Assembly: GCA_008694505.1 (NCBI GenBank)
Contig: VZDJ01000216.1
Coordinates: forward strand, 3,423,511-3,487,510
Reading direction: 5' to 3'
Origin: Cyanoderma ruficeps
Taxonomy: Eukaryota > Chordata > Aves > Passeriformes > Timaliidae
DNA length: 64,000 bases
The notes under the pieces: generated by a model
What the model saw: only the letters and a program-made list of their open reading frames with translations
Database searches by the model: none
Told to the model about the DNA's origin: nothing
Shown: positions 37,318-48,423 of the stretch, one piece after another
How the letters are laid out: each line of letters opens with the position of its first letter
How positions within the stretch are numbered: position 1 is the first letter of the stretch
Made by a program: the position numbers and the translations under genes

Positions 37318-37323
37318 GGAAGT
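37318..37323 (+). promoter_or_regulatory. ETS-family core site GGAAGT
   Basis: ACAGGAAGTG matches the ETS/GABPA class core. It sits about 90 bases upstream of the inferred start, the usual place in housekeeping promoters. Motif match only. Confidence 0.4.
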
Positions 37324-37364
37324 GCCGCGCTCCCCCCTCCCCCCTCCCTTCCCGGCCCTCCGAC

Positions 37365-37370
37365 CACGTG
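37365..37370. promoter_or_regulatory. Perfect E-box CACGTG with overlapping CRE-like half site
   Basis: ACCACGTGACGCG holds the palindromic CACGTG core favoured by USF, MAX and TFE3 proteins, and the same bases provide TGACG, a CREB/ATF half site. It lies within the CpG island, where such sites are often bound. Motif match only. Confidence 0.5.
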
Positions 37371-37383
37371 ACGCGGCCGGGGA

Positions 37384-37390
37384 GGGCGGG
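37384..37390 (+). promoter_or_regulatory. GC box (SP/KLF type) GGGCGGG
   Basis: Consensus SP1-family site between the E-box and the octamer. Such sites are frequent in any CpG island, so it is weak evidence by itself. Confidence 0.4.
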
Positions 37391-37403
37391 AGCCCCCGCC
37401 GAT

Positions 37404-37411
37404 ATGCAAAT
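37404..37411. promoter_or_regulatory. Octamer motif ATGCAAAT
   Basis: A perfect POU-factor octamer stands in an otherwise GC-only stretch, which makes a chance AT-rich match there less likely. On the transcribed strand it reads ATTTGCAT about 170 bases upstream of the inferred start. OCT1 binding is a reasonable guess. Confidence 0.5.
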
Positions 37412-37558
37412 GAGCGCGGCGGCCGCAGCCAAACAGCGGCGCGGTCTCGCGCGCGCGCGCCGCGGGCCACGCCCCTTACTCCCTTTCCCTCCGCCCCCCC
37501 CCTCCCGCGGAGGCGCGCGCCCTCCCGCCATGGCCGCGCGCGCAGCCCGCGCCCCGCG

Positions 37559-38170
37559 AGGGGAGAGGGCTCTGCTCCCCCCCCCCTCAGCCCAAAGGGG
37601 TGCAGGGGGGTCACCCCCACCCCGGGCAGACGGGTGTCCGTGCTTTCACACACACACAATCCCCCCCCCCGTGCCAACGGCAGCAATTCGCCCCTCCCTC
37701 CCAAACCCCCCCCGTGGGTGTGGGGAGAGAGGGCGAGAGAGTTGTGTCCCCCCCAAAGGGGTGTAAGGGGCTGTGCACCCCCCGGAAGGGGTGCAAAAGG
37801 GCTTCACACGCAGGCACATACACACCCATGCATATAGGCTTCGGAGCATTCGACCCTCTGTCGCACACCTCCGCGGGGAGATGGGGGAGGGGACAGGAGA
37901 GCTGTGCCCCCCCCCCCAAANCCCAAACGGTACAGAGGGGCTTCACCCCCAGCCCCGTGCAAATGGGAGTCGGTGCATTCACACACCCCCACACATTCAT
38001 CCCTTCCCCACAACCCCTGGGTCTGGGTCGGCGCTGGTAGGAGAGCTGTACCCCCCCAGAGGGGTATAAAGGGGTGCAGAGGGGCTCCCCCTCCACCCAG
38101 TGCAAATGGGGGTCGGTGCCTTCACCCCTCCTCACACACCTCCGCGGATTGGGGCTCTGCGGGGGTTAGT
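37559..38170 (+). repeat. Degenerate tandem repeat of about 150-170 bp beside the CpG island
   Basis: Four diverged copies start near 37559, 37735, 37890 and 38038. Each has a gagagctgt-type block, a poly(C) run, an aaaggggtgcanagggg block, ccccagtgcaaatgggggtc and a cattcacacaccc block. Copy spacing shrinks from about 175 to 148 bases. The array abuts the promoter on its upstream side. Long frames here (for example 37600-38040 on plus, 37611-38135 on minus) are by-products of the repeat. One N at 37921 in a C run shows assembly uncertainty. Confidence 0.85.
37921..37921. other. Single ambiguous base in a C run
   Basis: An N at the end of a C homopolymer in the tandem array; run length here should not be trusted. 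Confidence 0.95.
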
Positions 38171-41054
38171 CCAGGGGTGGAAAGGGGGATTAAACACGGT
38201 GGAAAGAGGGATTAAACACATTCCTGCTGCACCCCGAGTTGCCAAGAGCCCCCCATCTTTCTGACAGCATCCCTCACCTTAAACATCCATCCCTGTGGAT
38301 ACATCCGTCCCCTGGCACGGGTAGTGTGCAGGGCTGTGAGTGTCCGAGCACACTCCCCCAGGTGTGAGCACACACCTGCCGGGACACACCTGGGTTACAC
38401 TCTCGGGGTATCCCAGCCCTCCAGGACACCTTCCCGCGCAGCCCTGCCATCGGAGGGGATCCCCATCCTAACCCAGGTGCCTCCAAAATAATTCTGGTAT
38501 TTTAAATGCATCCGTAGCTGAGGAAGCCCGGGGAGCTGCCGAGGATTGTGCACGTCGGGGAGGGGAAATGGAAATGTCACATTTTAGAGTGGTAGCAGTT
38601 GATTTGTCCCCCACGGTAACCACATTAGCTGTTTCTGTCAGGAGAAAGTCAGGATCTGGTCTCAAAACACCACGGGAATGCAAAAAAATAAGTAATTTTT
38701 TGTTAAAAGTTGTTGTGTCTGGGTCTTTCAGTAGATCTCCGGTTCTCTCTCCTCTCCTGGTTCCTCTCTCCCTTCTGCAGTGAACGTTTTGGGAGCTGCA
38801 AGGAAATCCTGAATCTTTCTTTGCTGAGGCCGTTCCACTGGAATCTGAATGGAGCACGGGTTACGGAGCAGGGCTGTCACTGCTGCCGGGGGGATGGCAC
38901 CCACAGCGAGGGATTTGGGGTGAAAGAAGCACAGTCCCTGTACCATTCCCGTTGGCATTTGTGATGCCAGCCCCAAAGCCACCCTGTGCCAGCCCCTGGG
39001 CAAACGACGCCAGGAGCCCGAAGCCCCTTGACCACTGGAGGGAGCCCATATTGTGCCAGAATGCAACAGAAACACTACGGGGAAGACAAAAAAAAATATA
39101 CTAAAATATGAAATATCAGATCATTGTAGTCAGAACAAAGTGTCTTCTCCAGGTCAGACCGTGATCTATAGCAATGCAAAATGTTATAAAAATCAGATTT
39201 AAATGTCTCATTGTACTTCATCAGCACAAAGACGAGAAAGAATTATTAAGAGCAAGGCTCGTCCCCCCCGCCCCCATATTTTGAATGTCAGTCTGGCACC
39301 TTTCACAGGGAGTGAATTCAGACGCCAGCATGGTGGCAGACCTGGCTTGGGAAGGGAAAATGCCCTAGTGCCATCCTAAGGGCCAGCTCAGCTTGCCCTC
39401 ACTCTCCTTACTTAAATGTAGGTCAGCACCTATAGACTCCTTCCCAACCCGCCCCGGAGCTGCAGCAGCTCACCGCGGCTGCTTTCCACGGAGATTTTGC
39501 TCTCCTGATCAGCCAGCCGCTCCAGAGGCAGAACAGAAGAAGCCACATGCCATGCTTACGGTACAACATCCTCATCAGGCACCTACAGGAGGCTGCCCTG
39601 CACCAAAAACTGCTTGGCAATTGTGCCGAGGAATGTCCCTGGTTCCCTAAATTACGTGTTGTGAATGTTGAAATATTTGTAATTCAAACCACACTTTTTA
39701 ACACATAAGTATTTCTGGCTTCGCAGAGTGATGCCAAGTTGCTGGAGACCCTGAAATGACAAAATGGGATAAAACTGAAAGTGATTTGTGTACTAATCTG
39801 TTTTCTTGGCCCTGGAAAAATTACCATCAAAAGCATGATATAACCACAGCCCCACAGATATAGAGAGCCCGTTGTGTTTGACACCCCCGTTAAAAAATAC
39901 TGTCCTTAACAGATAAAAACAATATTCATATAAACATTTCCTGTCTTACCTGAGCTCTTTCACTATTGAATACAGTGCTTTATCCAATGTAATTTTGATT
40001 TTTTTCCCCCTCTACTTTGGTCTCCCACTGGGGCTTTGCCCTTCCACTCCCCTGGTTGTTCTCCTGGGGGGCTTGCACGGTTCCAGGCGGCTTTGCCCCC
40101 GCAAACACCATGAGCTGAGGTTCTGTAGCAGCTGGTGGCTGCTGTCACCACACATGGTACATCTGTCCCCTAACTGCCCTGAGCTGACAGGACCCTGCCA
40201 GGGCACAGGCTTCTCCTTGAGCTGTGCTTTTCCAGAGCTGCTCCAGCACAGGAACCATTGCTCTGATGCCTTTGAAGCCTCTCCTTCCCCCCAGTGCTCA
40301 GGTAGTGGCTTTTTGTCACACGTGAGTAAGAACAGATGTGACCTGGTGTGAAGGGGAGGAAAAGGGACAGATGATGCCAGCGGTTCAGTGCTCTCAGAGC
40401 TGGAAGAATTCTGCTGCTGCCTTGTAAACCTCCACTCGCCCAGTGTGCCTGTGTCTCGGGGACAGGGCTGTGACCAAAGTGTCCCCAGGGTGCTGGGTGG
40501 GTGGCTTTGAGCACGAAGAGCCAGGCACTCACACAGATACAGCTGAGAGTGACAAAGCCGAGCTAAACAAAGGTCTTCACACATTCAAGGCTGTGTTGGG
40601 ATGGCTCAACCACACCCAGGCAAAATATTCCTCCACCACAGACTCGACACCCCTGGTTTGGTTTTGTATCATCCAGCTGAGTGCAAAATCGTCACCAAGC
40701 CCTTCTTGCACTTCTTACCCACAGCAACAAGAAAATTAATGTCAAAGCCTGACTCGAGCACTGGCCATGCACCAGTGACACAAACAACCTCATTTCTAAA
40801 GGAGAATCCGGTCTCTGATGCTGAATAGGATTTCCCAGAGCCCACACAAAGTGGTGCTCCAAGGCTCTCCCTTGTCTGAGGTGATGCTCACAGGTCAGAT
40901 GGGCAGGATCACTCTGGGAAACGAGGATCCAGTATACCACAGGCTCCTCCCTAGTTTTCCAAGGAAAATATGAATGTGCAAGCCACTTGTACGGAAGGAA
41001 GGATGCAAGCACATCCCTACCACAAATTGTGCCTTGAGGGTGAACACTTAAACA
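38171..41054. other. Intergenic sequence upstream of TNRC6C
   Basis: No supported gene. Mixed composition; open frames such as 38468-38857 (-) and 40012-40584 (-) show no family resemblance. A divergent non-coding transcript from the island could run through this part, but no splice chain is evident. Confidence 0.6.
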
Positions 41055-41112
41055 GAGTCATAGAATTCTTAAGTTGGAAAAGACCTCAAAGGTCTTTGAT
41101 TCAACCATTAAT
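41055..41112 (-). mobile_element. CR1 LINE 3' end fragment
   Basis: Plus-strand gtcatagaattcttaag, then ttggaaaagacctcaaagg, then tctttgattcaacc is the reverse complement of a CR1 3' terminus (…ggtcttttccaacctaaatgattctatga). The element is cut off after the aaccattaa block, so fewer than 60 bases are recognisable. Confidence 0.85.
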
Positions 41113-41822
41113 GAAGTGCACTGAACTTACACATCATTTTTTTATTGGAAAAAGTCACTTTCATGACTTATGTTTCTTTCCCCACTTGCTTGAAACATGA
41201 CTTAAGTTTCTTTCCTCCCACCTGCCAGGACCATGCCCTGTTGTGACACCTCCACATCAGGGTGGCTGTACCCTACTATGAAATGACCTCTCCATGGCAC
41301 TGGCCCAAAGCAGAAAGGGGTCCTGAACACCTGGTACCCCACATTCCATTCCTCCTGATGTCTGGCACAGACATTTCACATCAGCAAACCCACTGTGGTG
41401 AGGATCATCACAGGAGTCTGACAGTTCACCTCACACCCTGCATTGGATGAGCCAGTTCCCCTTTTTTTTGTGTAACAACCAAATACTTGAAACATTTGCC
41501 CAGAAAACACAACATCTGGATTCAATTCCCTCCCCAGCCCGAGAGTCTCTAACCTGTATTTCCCACGAGAGAGATGTAGCACGATGCTAAACAGCAATCT
41601 AGCAGGGGGGAAAACATGGTATTTTTTATTCTTTCTCTCCAAGCAGAGCTATTGTACAAACAGGAACACAAGTGTCCCGAGGCCAAAAACCGAGCAAGAA
41701 GCACATGACTCCCTACCCTGCCTGCCACAGCAGCAGTGATAACATGTTCTGCTTATTATCAATAGCTGTTTTACAATAAATACATAATCTGCCCTGAACA
41801 GAGGGCCCAGAGCCCAGGATTT

Positions 41823-41875
41823 GCTTACCCCATAGCTCACCCCATAGCTTACCCCATAGTTTACCCCATAGCTTA
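41823..41875 (+). repeat. 12-bp tandem repeat, 4.4 copies
   Basis: Unit GCTTACCCCATA, with one-base variants (GCTCACCCCATA, GTTTACCCCATA), repeated from 41823. The array is short and 12 is a multiple of three, so it reads through as KLWG-like peptide on the minus strand without being a gene. Confidence 0.95.
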
Positions 41876-43850
41876 TTTTGGGGGAGAGGAAACAATGGTT
41901 TAGAGGTTGGAACCTGTGAATGTGGCACCTCGAGTTAAGTCTGCAGGCTGGAGGAATGTGCCAAGATGCAAATTTCCCATTGTGCTTCTGAGAATAAAAG
42001 TATTGCCATTAATCAGCCTCTCTTCCTCTGTTTTTTAGGTCATCACTTATTGGTACAAGGGGGCTGGAACAAGCAGAGGGAAGACACAGAGTGTTTCAGT
42101 GGCACAGACAGTGCTCATCATCCAGGCACGGCTGCAAATGTAACAGAAAACCCTGGTTTTGTACAGAAAACCCTTGCTGAGCACGCAAACCCCCCAGTGA
42201 AATACTGGAGTTGTCACCTCTGGCACTGACAGGGGCACCAAGCCAAGTGTTTGTAATAAAAATCCTGCAGCAGAAAGGGAAAAACCCTTGATTACCCAAC
42301 ATTTCAATAAACTGGGAGGAAGCTGCCAGTGTTTCTTTGCTGAAAAGAAGCCTTCCCAAAAAGGTTTTTCCAAGTCTCCTTCAGCTTCTAGATTTTTATT
42401 GTCACTCCACACAGAGCCTCCTGCAGGTATGGGAAGCACTGGAGCTGTTTTCATGAGGTGCTCAAAAGTCAAGGTGGTTTTGGTTTTCCTACCTGTTTGT
42501 AAGCCTCTCACTACAATGGAAAAAAAGCAGAGTTGGGGCCAGGTCACAAAAAGGTTAATTTGCTGTACATGCCAGTCTGACCTTTTTTGGCAGCTCAAAC
42601 ATCTGCACCCAAGAAACACCTAAGGGGTGAAAATTCTTCTGAAACTATGGCTAGGGAGAATGCCTTCTAGCACCCCACCACCCATCAAAGCAGTGGTGAA
42701 AGAACTTGCAAATACTTAAGTTAAAAAACAAACCCCAGTCCTTGGGTCAGGCACTGCTCCCACACTGGTTTGTGCAGTGCCTGTGGCAGCCCAACACCAT
42801 TTCCTCAGGACAAACCAGCCTTTGATGGGGTTTTGCAGCAGGACTTTGTAATATGTATCAGTCATCCAATGCTGGCAGTGGAACAACAGAACAGATTTCA
42901 GCCTCCAACATTTTTGTTAGAGAATTTCTTTATTTCACATGTGCTGAGTGTGGGCATCACCTCCTAATCCTGGGAGCCCTTCAGGGTAAAGGATGGCAGA
43001 ATGGCAAATGCTTACAGCTGCAGCTCCTTTCTGAGCAGTTGCTGGGCCAGCAGCTTCAGTGTTCAAGGTAAAAATGAGCTATGATAGCCCATATGGATGA
43101 GACAAAAATAAGATTCTTGGGCAGTTTTTATGAGAACAGGTGATGGACTCAGTGGTAAAAGAGTTTTTCCCAATGTTGTAGCTAATACACATGGGAATAG
43201 TTTGACCTCTGTAAAACCTTCAGAGGGCCATAACATCCACTTTGTTTCTTTGATTAAGCTGGGCATCCTGGCTGCTGCCTTCCTCCTCTGGAGGTGGCAG
43301 AGGACATTTTGAAGGGGATTGATGCCAATATAATGTATATTAATTGCCTGCCTTGGGAACTTTGGGTGAAAAGGCTGTGATGTGATGACTGTTGCTCTGT
43401 TCAGACTCACCAGGTATCAACACTTGGGGCTGGATTGTACCCAGGGCAGCTTCTGTATTCCTGACAGAGCTGATATGACTTATCCCTGGGGTGAGGAGGT
43501 GAGAGAGAGAGAATTGCTTGTGACAGATACTAGTCATGTTGCTTAATGAAGTTTTGCAAGGTGTTCAGAAACAGCAGGACGGGGTCAAATCAGGGAAGGT
43601 CACGCCACTGGAAGCTGCAATCCTGAGTCAAGACCTGGCTTTTCCCCAGAGCCTGTCACTCTGCTCCCTACCTGGCTGGCAGAGCTGCTCAGATTGCAAA
43701 GAATTTATTGACACCCACCCACCATCCCTAAAGTTTTATGGCAATATAGATCCATTAGAAATCCATTTTACAGAGGTATTAAAATAATGAAGGTGAGAAT
43801 TAAGAGAGCAGCACACTCCTTGGAAAACCCACTGATCATAATATACTGCT

Positions 43851-43891
43851 TTAAAGAAAGTTATCGTGCAGTCCCCTTAAAGAAAGTTATC
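43851..43891 (+). repeat. 15-bp direct duplication
   Basis: TTAAAGAAAGTTATC at 43851-43865 and 43877-43891, identical, 26 bases apart. No transposon end is recognised nearby. Confidence 0.9.
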
Positions 43892-44756
43892 AATTAGTCA
43901 CTGTGTCAGACATGGGAGAATTGTTCCCTGAAGAGGATTTTAGGAAGAAAGCCAGTGACTAAGTGATGAATTTGTCACTGGGGGTTGCTTGGCTCCATGG
44001 ATTAAGATGACATGGCACAGAGGGCTGGGAGAGCAGACCTGGTGGCCCTGGGGGGGTTCAAGGCAGGAGCAGGCACTGGTGGGGGGTGAGATGTGACACA
44101 GCTCCCAGGCAGGGGGATGGCAGGTCAGGAAGAAGACGTGACACCAGTGGGGTGGATCAGAGCTCCCACACACGCTCAGGGCTCTGGGCAGACAGTCCCA
44201 CAGCAGCCTGAACCTGCTGCAGGTCTGCCTTGGGGATGGTGCCCCATGCTCTCCTTCCCACAGCCTTCCAGACCACCACAATGTGCTGTGTGGAGTCAAA
44301 ACATGATGGATTTTCTGGTACAGATGCCCCACTGAAACCAGGAGCATCAGGACTGATGTCAAACTGGTCAAACTGGCCCTGGTCAGGGGCTGGATAGGAG
44401 AGATTTGTCTGTCCCTGCAGCTGAGCTGTGAAATGCCCTGGGGTGGTGAGCCAGAACAGCAAAATCTGAAGTTGAAGTACAAAACCTGCTTGGTTCCTGC
44501 AGCTCAGATAACTGAACATGGACTGAGGAAGGAGCCACTGGGACGTGGCTTTTCCCTGTGGGCAAACAGCACCTGGTAACATCTAGACAAGATGAGCACA
44601 CATGAGCCTGTTCCATCCCTGCAGTCTGACGGAGACAGCACAAACGAGAGAGGGCTGTCGAATGAAAAGGTTGTGAGTGTTGCCTGAAATTGGGAGAAAT
44701 CACAGTATTTCCATGGAACTGGAATGAAACTTTCAAAATACTTTGTTTTGATCCAA

Positions 44757-44887
44757 ACCATCCCTGGAAGTATTTAAAAGATGTGTAGCTGTGGTGCCGA
44801 GGGTCTAGTGGTGGTTTTGGCAGTGCTGCGTTAATGCTTGGACTTGATCTTAAAGGTCCTTTCCAACCTAAACAATTCTGTGATTCC
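44757..44887 (+). mobile_element. CR1 LINE 3' end, about 130 bp
   Basis: Well-preserved CR1 3' region: accatccctggaagtattta, then agatgtgtagctgtggtgc, a tagtggtggttttggcagtg block, gttaatgcttggacttgat, cttaaaggtcctttccaac and ctaaacaattctgtgattcc at the 3' end. Orientation plus. It is 5'-truncated, as is usual for CR1. Confidence 0.93.
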
Positions 44888-45094
44888 ACAAATCAACGTT
44901 TCTCAATGCAGAGGCATTTTGTGAGCCCAAAGCTGCCCTCCTCTATTGCTGCATGGCTGAAAGGGCTCCCGGGGTGACCACAGCAGTCACCCGCTGCCCA
45001 CAGCTCACCCGGCTCAGCTGAGAAGCTCAGCAAAGCCCTGACAAATTGCCAAGCTCTCCTGAGATAAATAATCACAAACAAAAATATTTGTGTT

Positions 45095-45190
45095 TACTGT
45101 GGGGATTTGTCTGCGCATAATTATGCATTAGTCATTACGAGGACTACAGGAGAGTTTTACACATGTAAATATGTTCAGTTAATTAGACAG
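45095..45190. promoter_or_regulatory. Candidate conserved non-coding block
   Basis: Short AT-rich block with GCATAATTATGCATTAGTCA, a palindromic core containing ATTA/TAAT homeodomain sites and a POU-like half, then TTAATTAGACAG. Repeat-free and unlike its flanks. No alignment was available to test conservation. Confidence 0.3.
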
Positions 45191-46131
45191 GACCGCTTTT
45201 GGTTTGTTCCTTCTCTGCAGTCTGATCCTGAAGTCATCAAACACTCCTGGATCACGAGGTGGCTTGAACGATGTGCGTGAGGAAAACAGCTCTCTCCCTG
45301 CTCGTAATGCAGCTCTGGGTAGCGATATATATTCCTTTAAAATACTTCCTGTAGTTTTTCTGTTACAGCCTCAAGGTACTGCACACGATGCAGCACAACC
45401 TTCACACTGTTCTCACATGTTCGTGTTTCAAGGGGAGATCAGATGGATTTCTCAGGTAATACAATATAAGACATTATTTTCTTCTGAAACATTTTTAAGT
45501 GCAGCAGCTTTTAGTAATCTTCTAGCATCATCTCCTATGTATGACAGAGTCTATTAATGCTATTTGCATGAGAAGTTCACAATAAATCATTCATGCACAG
45601 TTTAGTACAGGTTAAGTGTAACAGCCTAACTGTGATTTTCTATAAGAAAATCAGAGCAGCTCATCAGCTGGTGTAAATCAGCAGTGCTCCATCAAAGGCA
45701 CTGAGTCACACCAACTAATTGCTTGGCCCAGGGGAAAGATTTAGGCAAAAAAGCAGCAGGGAAGAGCACGATTCCTGCTTGGTTGGAAGGACCTTCTCCT
45801 GAGAGCTTCTTCCCTAAAAACCTTACCAAAGAAAATCCATAGTGGATTTTCTGTTAGTCCTGTGGGGCCAGCACAGCCTGGCTGGTCCAAGGTCATCACT
45901 GTCCCACTGCCAGCCCTGGCCTCTGCTGTGGCCACACTCCTGGAGGATGAGGAGTGTTCAGGGGAGCCAGCCTGGAGCAGGGCCAGGAGCTCAGCAGGAA
46001 ACCTTGGGCTTGTCCCAGCTCTGAGAGTGGGAGGAAGATAAAATTCCCCAAGAACCTGCAGCTGTCATTTAGGCTTTTGCCTAAATGGAACAACAGCAAA
46101 AGTAGTTCCAATCCCTTCATGGGAGACCTTT

Positions 46132-46171
46132 AGATTCCCTTCCAACCCAAACCACTCTGTGACTCCATGAT
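46132..46171 (+). mobile_element. CR1 LINE 3' tail, about 40 bp
   Basis: gattcccttccaacccaaac followed by cactctgtgactccatgat matches the last bases of a CR1 consensus in plus orientation. Anything upstream of 46132 is too diverged to claim. Confidence 0.75.
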
Positions 46172-46227
46172 CTAGGACAGTGTGGTGTCCATGAATCCAT
46201 CTCCATTTCAGTGCTTGGTTATCCTCC

Positions 46228-46250
46228 NNNNNNNNNNNNNNNNNNNNNNN
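46228..46250. other. Assembly gap (23 N)
   Basis: Run of N of small fixed-looking size. The true missing length is unknown; the open frame that spans it is not meaningful. Confidence 0.98.
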
Positions 46251-46499
46251 AGTATTCCTAACCCCCAGGGCATTACAGCAAACCCCCCCTCAGGAGATGC
46301 CAACAGGGAAGGGGCCACCCTGCTGCACCCAGCCTGGTCCAGGATCTCTGGAAGTGAAAGGAAATTCCTTTGCAATGATGTGGAATTTGTCACCCGCTCT
46401 GGAAAGGGGCCATGTGGGCAGTGAGGAGCAAAGGATCCCTGGATGGGGGTGGCTGATGGAAAACCCCACAGTGTCCCTGATAAGGGATGGTGGGGCTGC

Positions 46500-46745
46500 A
46501 GCAGGAGCGGCTCAGCTTCGCCCAGGCAGGAGGCGAACACGGGCACGGCTCCGCTCACACATGAGGATCTTCCTCCTCCCCTCCTCTTGTTTTCCTCTCT
46601 CTGTTTTTCGGCCTGGTTCTCGTTCTCACTGCGGCGGCGTGTGGGACAGAGGCTCATTGTTCCCGCGGCTCGGGGAACGCGCCGCAGCAGCGCTGATCTT
46701 ATTAGAGCTGGGGCCGAGCCCGGGGCAGCCTGCGAGGAGCCGCCA
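46500..46745. promoter_or_regulatory. Small secondary GC/CpG-rich patch
   Basis: About 250 bases with raised CpG (gcggcggcgtgtgggac, gcggctcggggaacgcgccg) separated from the main island by 9 kb. It could be an alternative or non-coding promoter, or simply GC-rich sequence linked to the adjacent minisatellite. A minus-strand Met-initiated frame here (start MSLCPTRRR) runs into the assembly gap and is not credible. Confidence 0.35.
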
Positions 46746-46748
46746 GCA

Positions 46749-46915
46749 CATCCTGGGGACATCCTGGGGACAATCCTGGGGACAATCCTGGGGACAATCC
46801 TGGGGGACACCCTGGTGACATTCTGGGGACAATCTTGGGGGACAATCCTGGGGACAATCCTGGGGACAATCCTGGGGGACATCCTGGGGAGAATCCTGGG
46901 GGCACATCCTTGGGA
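46749..46915 (+). repeat. 12-13-bp minisatellite, about 13 copies
   Basis: Unit CCTGGGGACAAT with variants (CCTGGGGGACAT, CTTGGGGGACAA). Copies near the middle are the most regular. It directly follows the GC-rich patch. Both strands stay open because the period is close to a multiple of three, giving Pro/Gln/Asp or Gly/Thr/Ile/Leu repeat peptides that are not genes. Confidence 0.95.
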
Positions 46916-47411
46916 CCACATCGAGAAAAGCCAGGAAAAGGTTTAGATCCTACAAATATCAGGGAGAAGAACTAGAGGAGGGTCTCCACAAAGTGCACAG
47001 CAACTCCTGGTTCAACTGAGAGCCAGCCAGGCTGATCGAGATGCATCTTCTAAATGCTCAAATACCAGAAGGAAATTGCACAATCTCAGGCTATTTATTT
47101 GTTACTTATAAAGAACATAATTTTGAATTCATTGGCTAAATAAGAATTAATTGTGTTAAAAATTCAGGTTAATGGGCACTGTAAGGAATTGTCTTAGGGG
47201 AAATAAAGGGGAACAAACAAAAAAAAACAATCTCAGGCACTAATGATTAGAGCAAAACCCCGATGTTAAGAGGACTTTGTCTCAGTGGAAGCAACTTACT
47301 CATCTTTTCCAGAAGATACATGCATGCATTGCAAAATGTTTATTTTGTACTCTCTGAAGTGGTTAATCTACATGCAAAGCAATGAAAAGGTGCCTTATTA
47401 GGCTAATTGCT

Positions 47412-47456
47412 AATAAAAAAAAAAAAAGAGAGAGAGAGAGAGAGAAAAAAAAAAAG
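47412..47456 (+). repeat. A-rich and (AG)n microsatellite
   Basis: A run of A, then about nine GA units, then another A run. Simple sequence, likely polymorphic. Confidence 0.95.
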
Positions 47457-48301
47457 CCCAGAACTACTGTGAGCAAATATTTAAAAACAGATGCAGAAGG
47501 CTGTGAAAACAAACACAATCTCGTTTTTCCATGAAGTTTTCCCACCAGAAATCAGGCAGTTCAAAGAGACGTCCGGTTAATGCGGTACCTCCAGGCTCCC
47601 GGCGCTGGGGCTGTTCATTAGCCGCTGCGTAATTCTGTGATGCAGAACTGGATTAATGGAAAGGTGACTGGGAAGCCACCGAGGGACCTGCTAATGATAC
47701 TGCTTCGTCCTTAGAGGAGTCCTCTCTAGCCTTGCCCACGTGCAGCAAAACACACACACCATCAGGATACAATGCCACATTATCACAAGAAAACACTTCG
47801 GAGAGGGGAAGGAGATGTCATCACCGAGTGGTGCTGGGAACGGGGTGAAACCCAAGATGGAAAAATAATTGCATGCATGTTTTTTAATACAACAGGATTC
47901 CCCCAAGCTCATTAAAGCAGATGGAAGTTTTAAAACCTGTATTACTTTAAAAATTAATTTACAGCTGTGGGGCTTGGTGGCCCAGAGAACATTAAAATGA
48001 TAAATCCGGAAAGGTGGTTTGAGCAGAAAGGAGGATTGCTTTGGTCACAACATGGCCTTGTGCAGCTGGGAAGGGGAGATGGCACCGTTTTGTTACTGTT
48101 TGACATTTACCTCTGCTGTGCCATTCCTGGGCTTAACCCAGATTTTAAAATACTGTAACAAACCATTAAAATTTCCTCCCAAGTGATGTGTCAGCCAGAA
48201 ACGATCTTGGTGCCTCTCTGCTTCATTAGATACTGGCTGGCATGGTGAGGGAGCTGATATGTGAGCTTTGAATCACAGGACAGCCCTGTCAAAGCTGCCT
48301 G

Positions 48302-48423
48302 CACTGGGTCGTGGCAGAGGGTGACAGCATGAACACCCACACCAGTCCATGGCACTGGGTCACAGCCTGGACATCCACACCAAGTCCATGGTACATCCAC
48401 ACCAGTCCATGCCACGGAGTCAC
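48302..48423 (+). repeat. 38-bp minisatellite, left part
   Basis: Unit CATGGCACTGGGTCACAGCC plus TGGACATCCACACCAGTC, about three imperfect copies including one shortened copy. The array is interrupted at 48424 by a solo LTR and resumes at 48718. Confidence 0.93.

Larger units (their letters stand above)
36540..37560. promoter_or_regulatory. CpG-island promoter of TNRC6C
   Basis: About one kilobase of very GC-rich sequence dense in CpG stands out from AT-rich flanks. It holds no TATA box at a sensible position but has a GC box, an ETS-type site, a perfect E-box, an octamer motif and a YY1-type motif within 37227-37411. That cluster is the likely core promoter for minus-strand transcription. 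A run of alternating CG at about 37447-37460 could adopt Z-DNA. Bidirectional transcription into the right flank is possible, as for most such islands, but no plus-strand gene is visible. Confidence 0.85.
41113..44756. other. Intergenic sequence, no gene recognised
   Basis: Contains a 12-bp tandem repeat at 41.82 kb and a 15-bp duplication at 43.85 kb. The minus frame 42047-42619 and plus frame 42288-42623 overlap each other and carry no recognised motif; I treat both as chance. Confidence 0.6.
44888..48301. other. Intergenic sequence with a sequence gap and a GC-rich patch
   Basis: Includes the 23-N gap at 46228, a CR1 tail, the GC-rich patch at 46.5-46.74 kb, its 12-bp minisatellite, an (AG)n run and two AT-rich blocks (45.09-45.19 and 47.56-47.70 kb) with homeodomain-type motifs. 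No gene is recognised. Confidence 0.6.

Noticed and set aside
36444..37837. Long overlapping frames of 222-339 codons on both strands in the CpG island
   Set aside because: They overlap in several frames on both strands, are Pro/Arg/Gly/Ala-rich as GC-rich DNA without stops will be, and have no domain. At most, part of the 36569-37531 minus frame is in phase with the TNRC6C exons.
42047..42623. Overlapping antisense frames of 190 and 111 codons
   Set aside because: Mutually antisense, no recognised motif and ordinary intergenic surroundings.
45774..45815. ggttggaaggaccttctcct considered as another CR1 end
   Set aside because: Only about 20 bases resemble CR1; the following sequence does not continue the consensus.
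46208..46946. Frames of 97-237 codons with Pro/Gln/Asp or Gly/Thr/Ile repeats
   Set aside because: They run through the 12-bp minisatellite, and one crosses the N gap.
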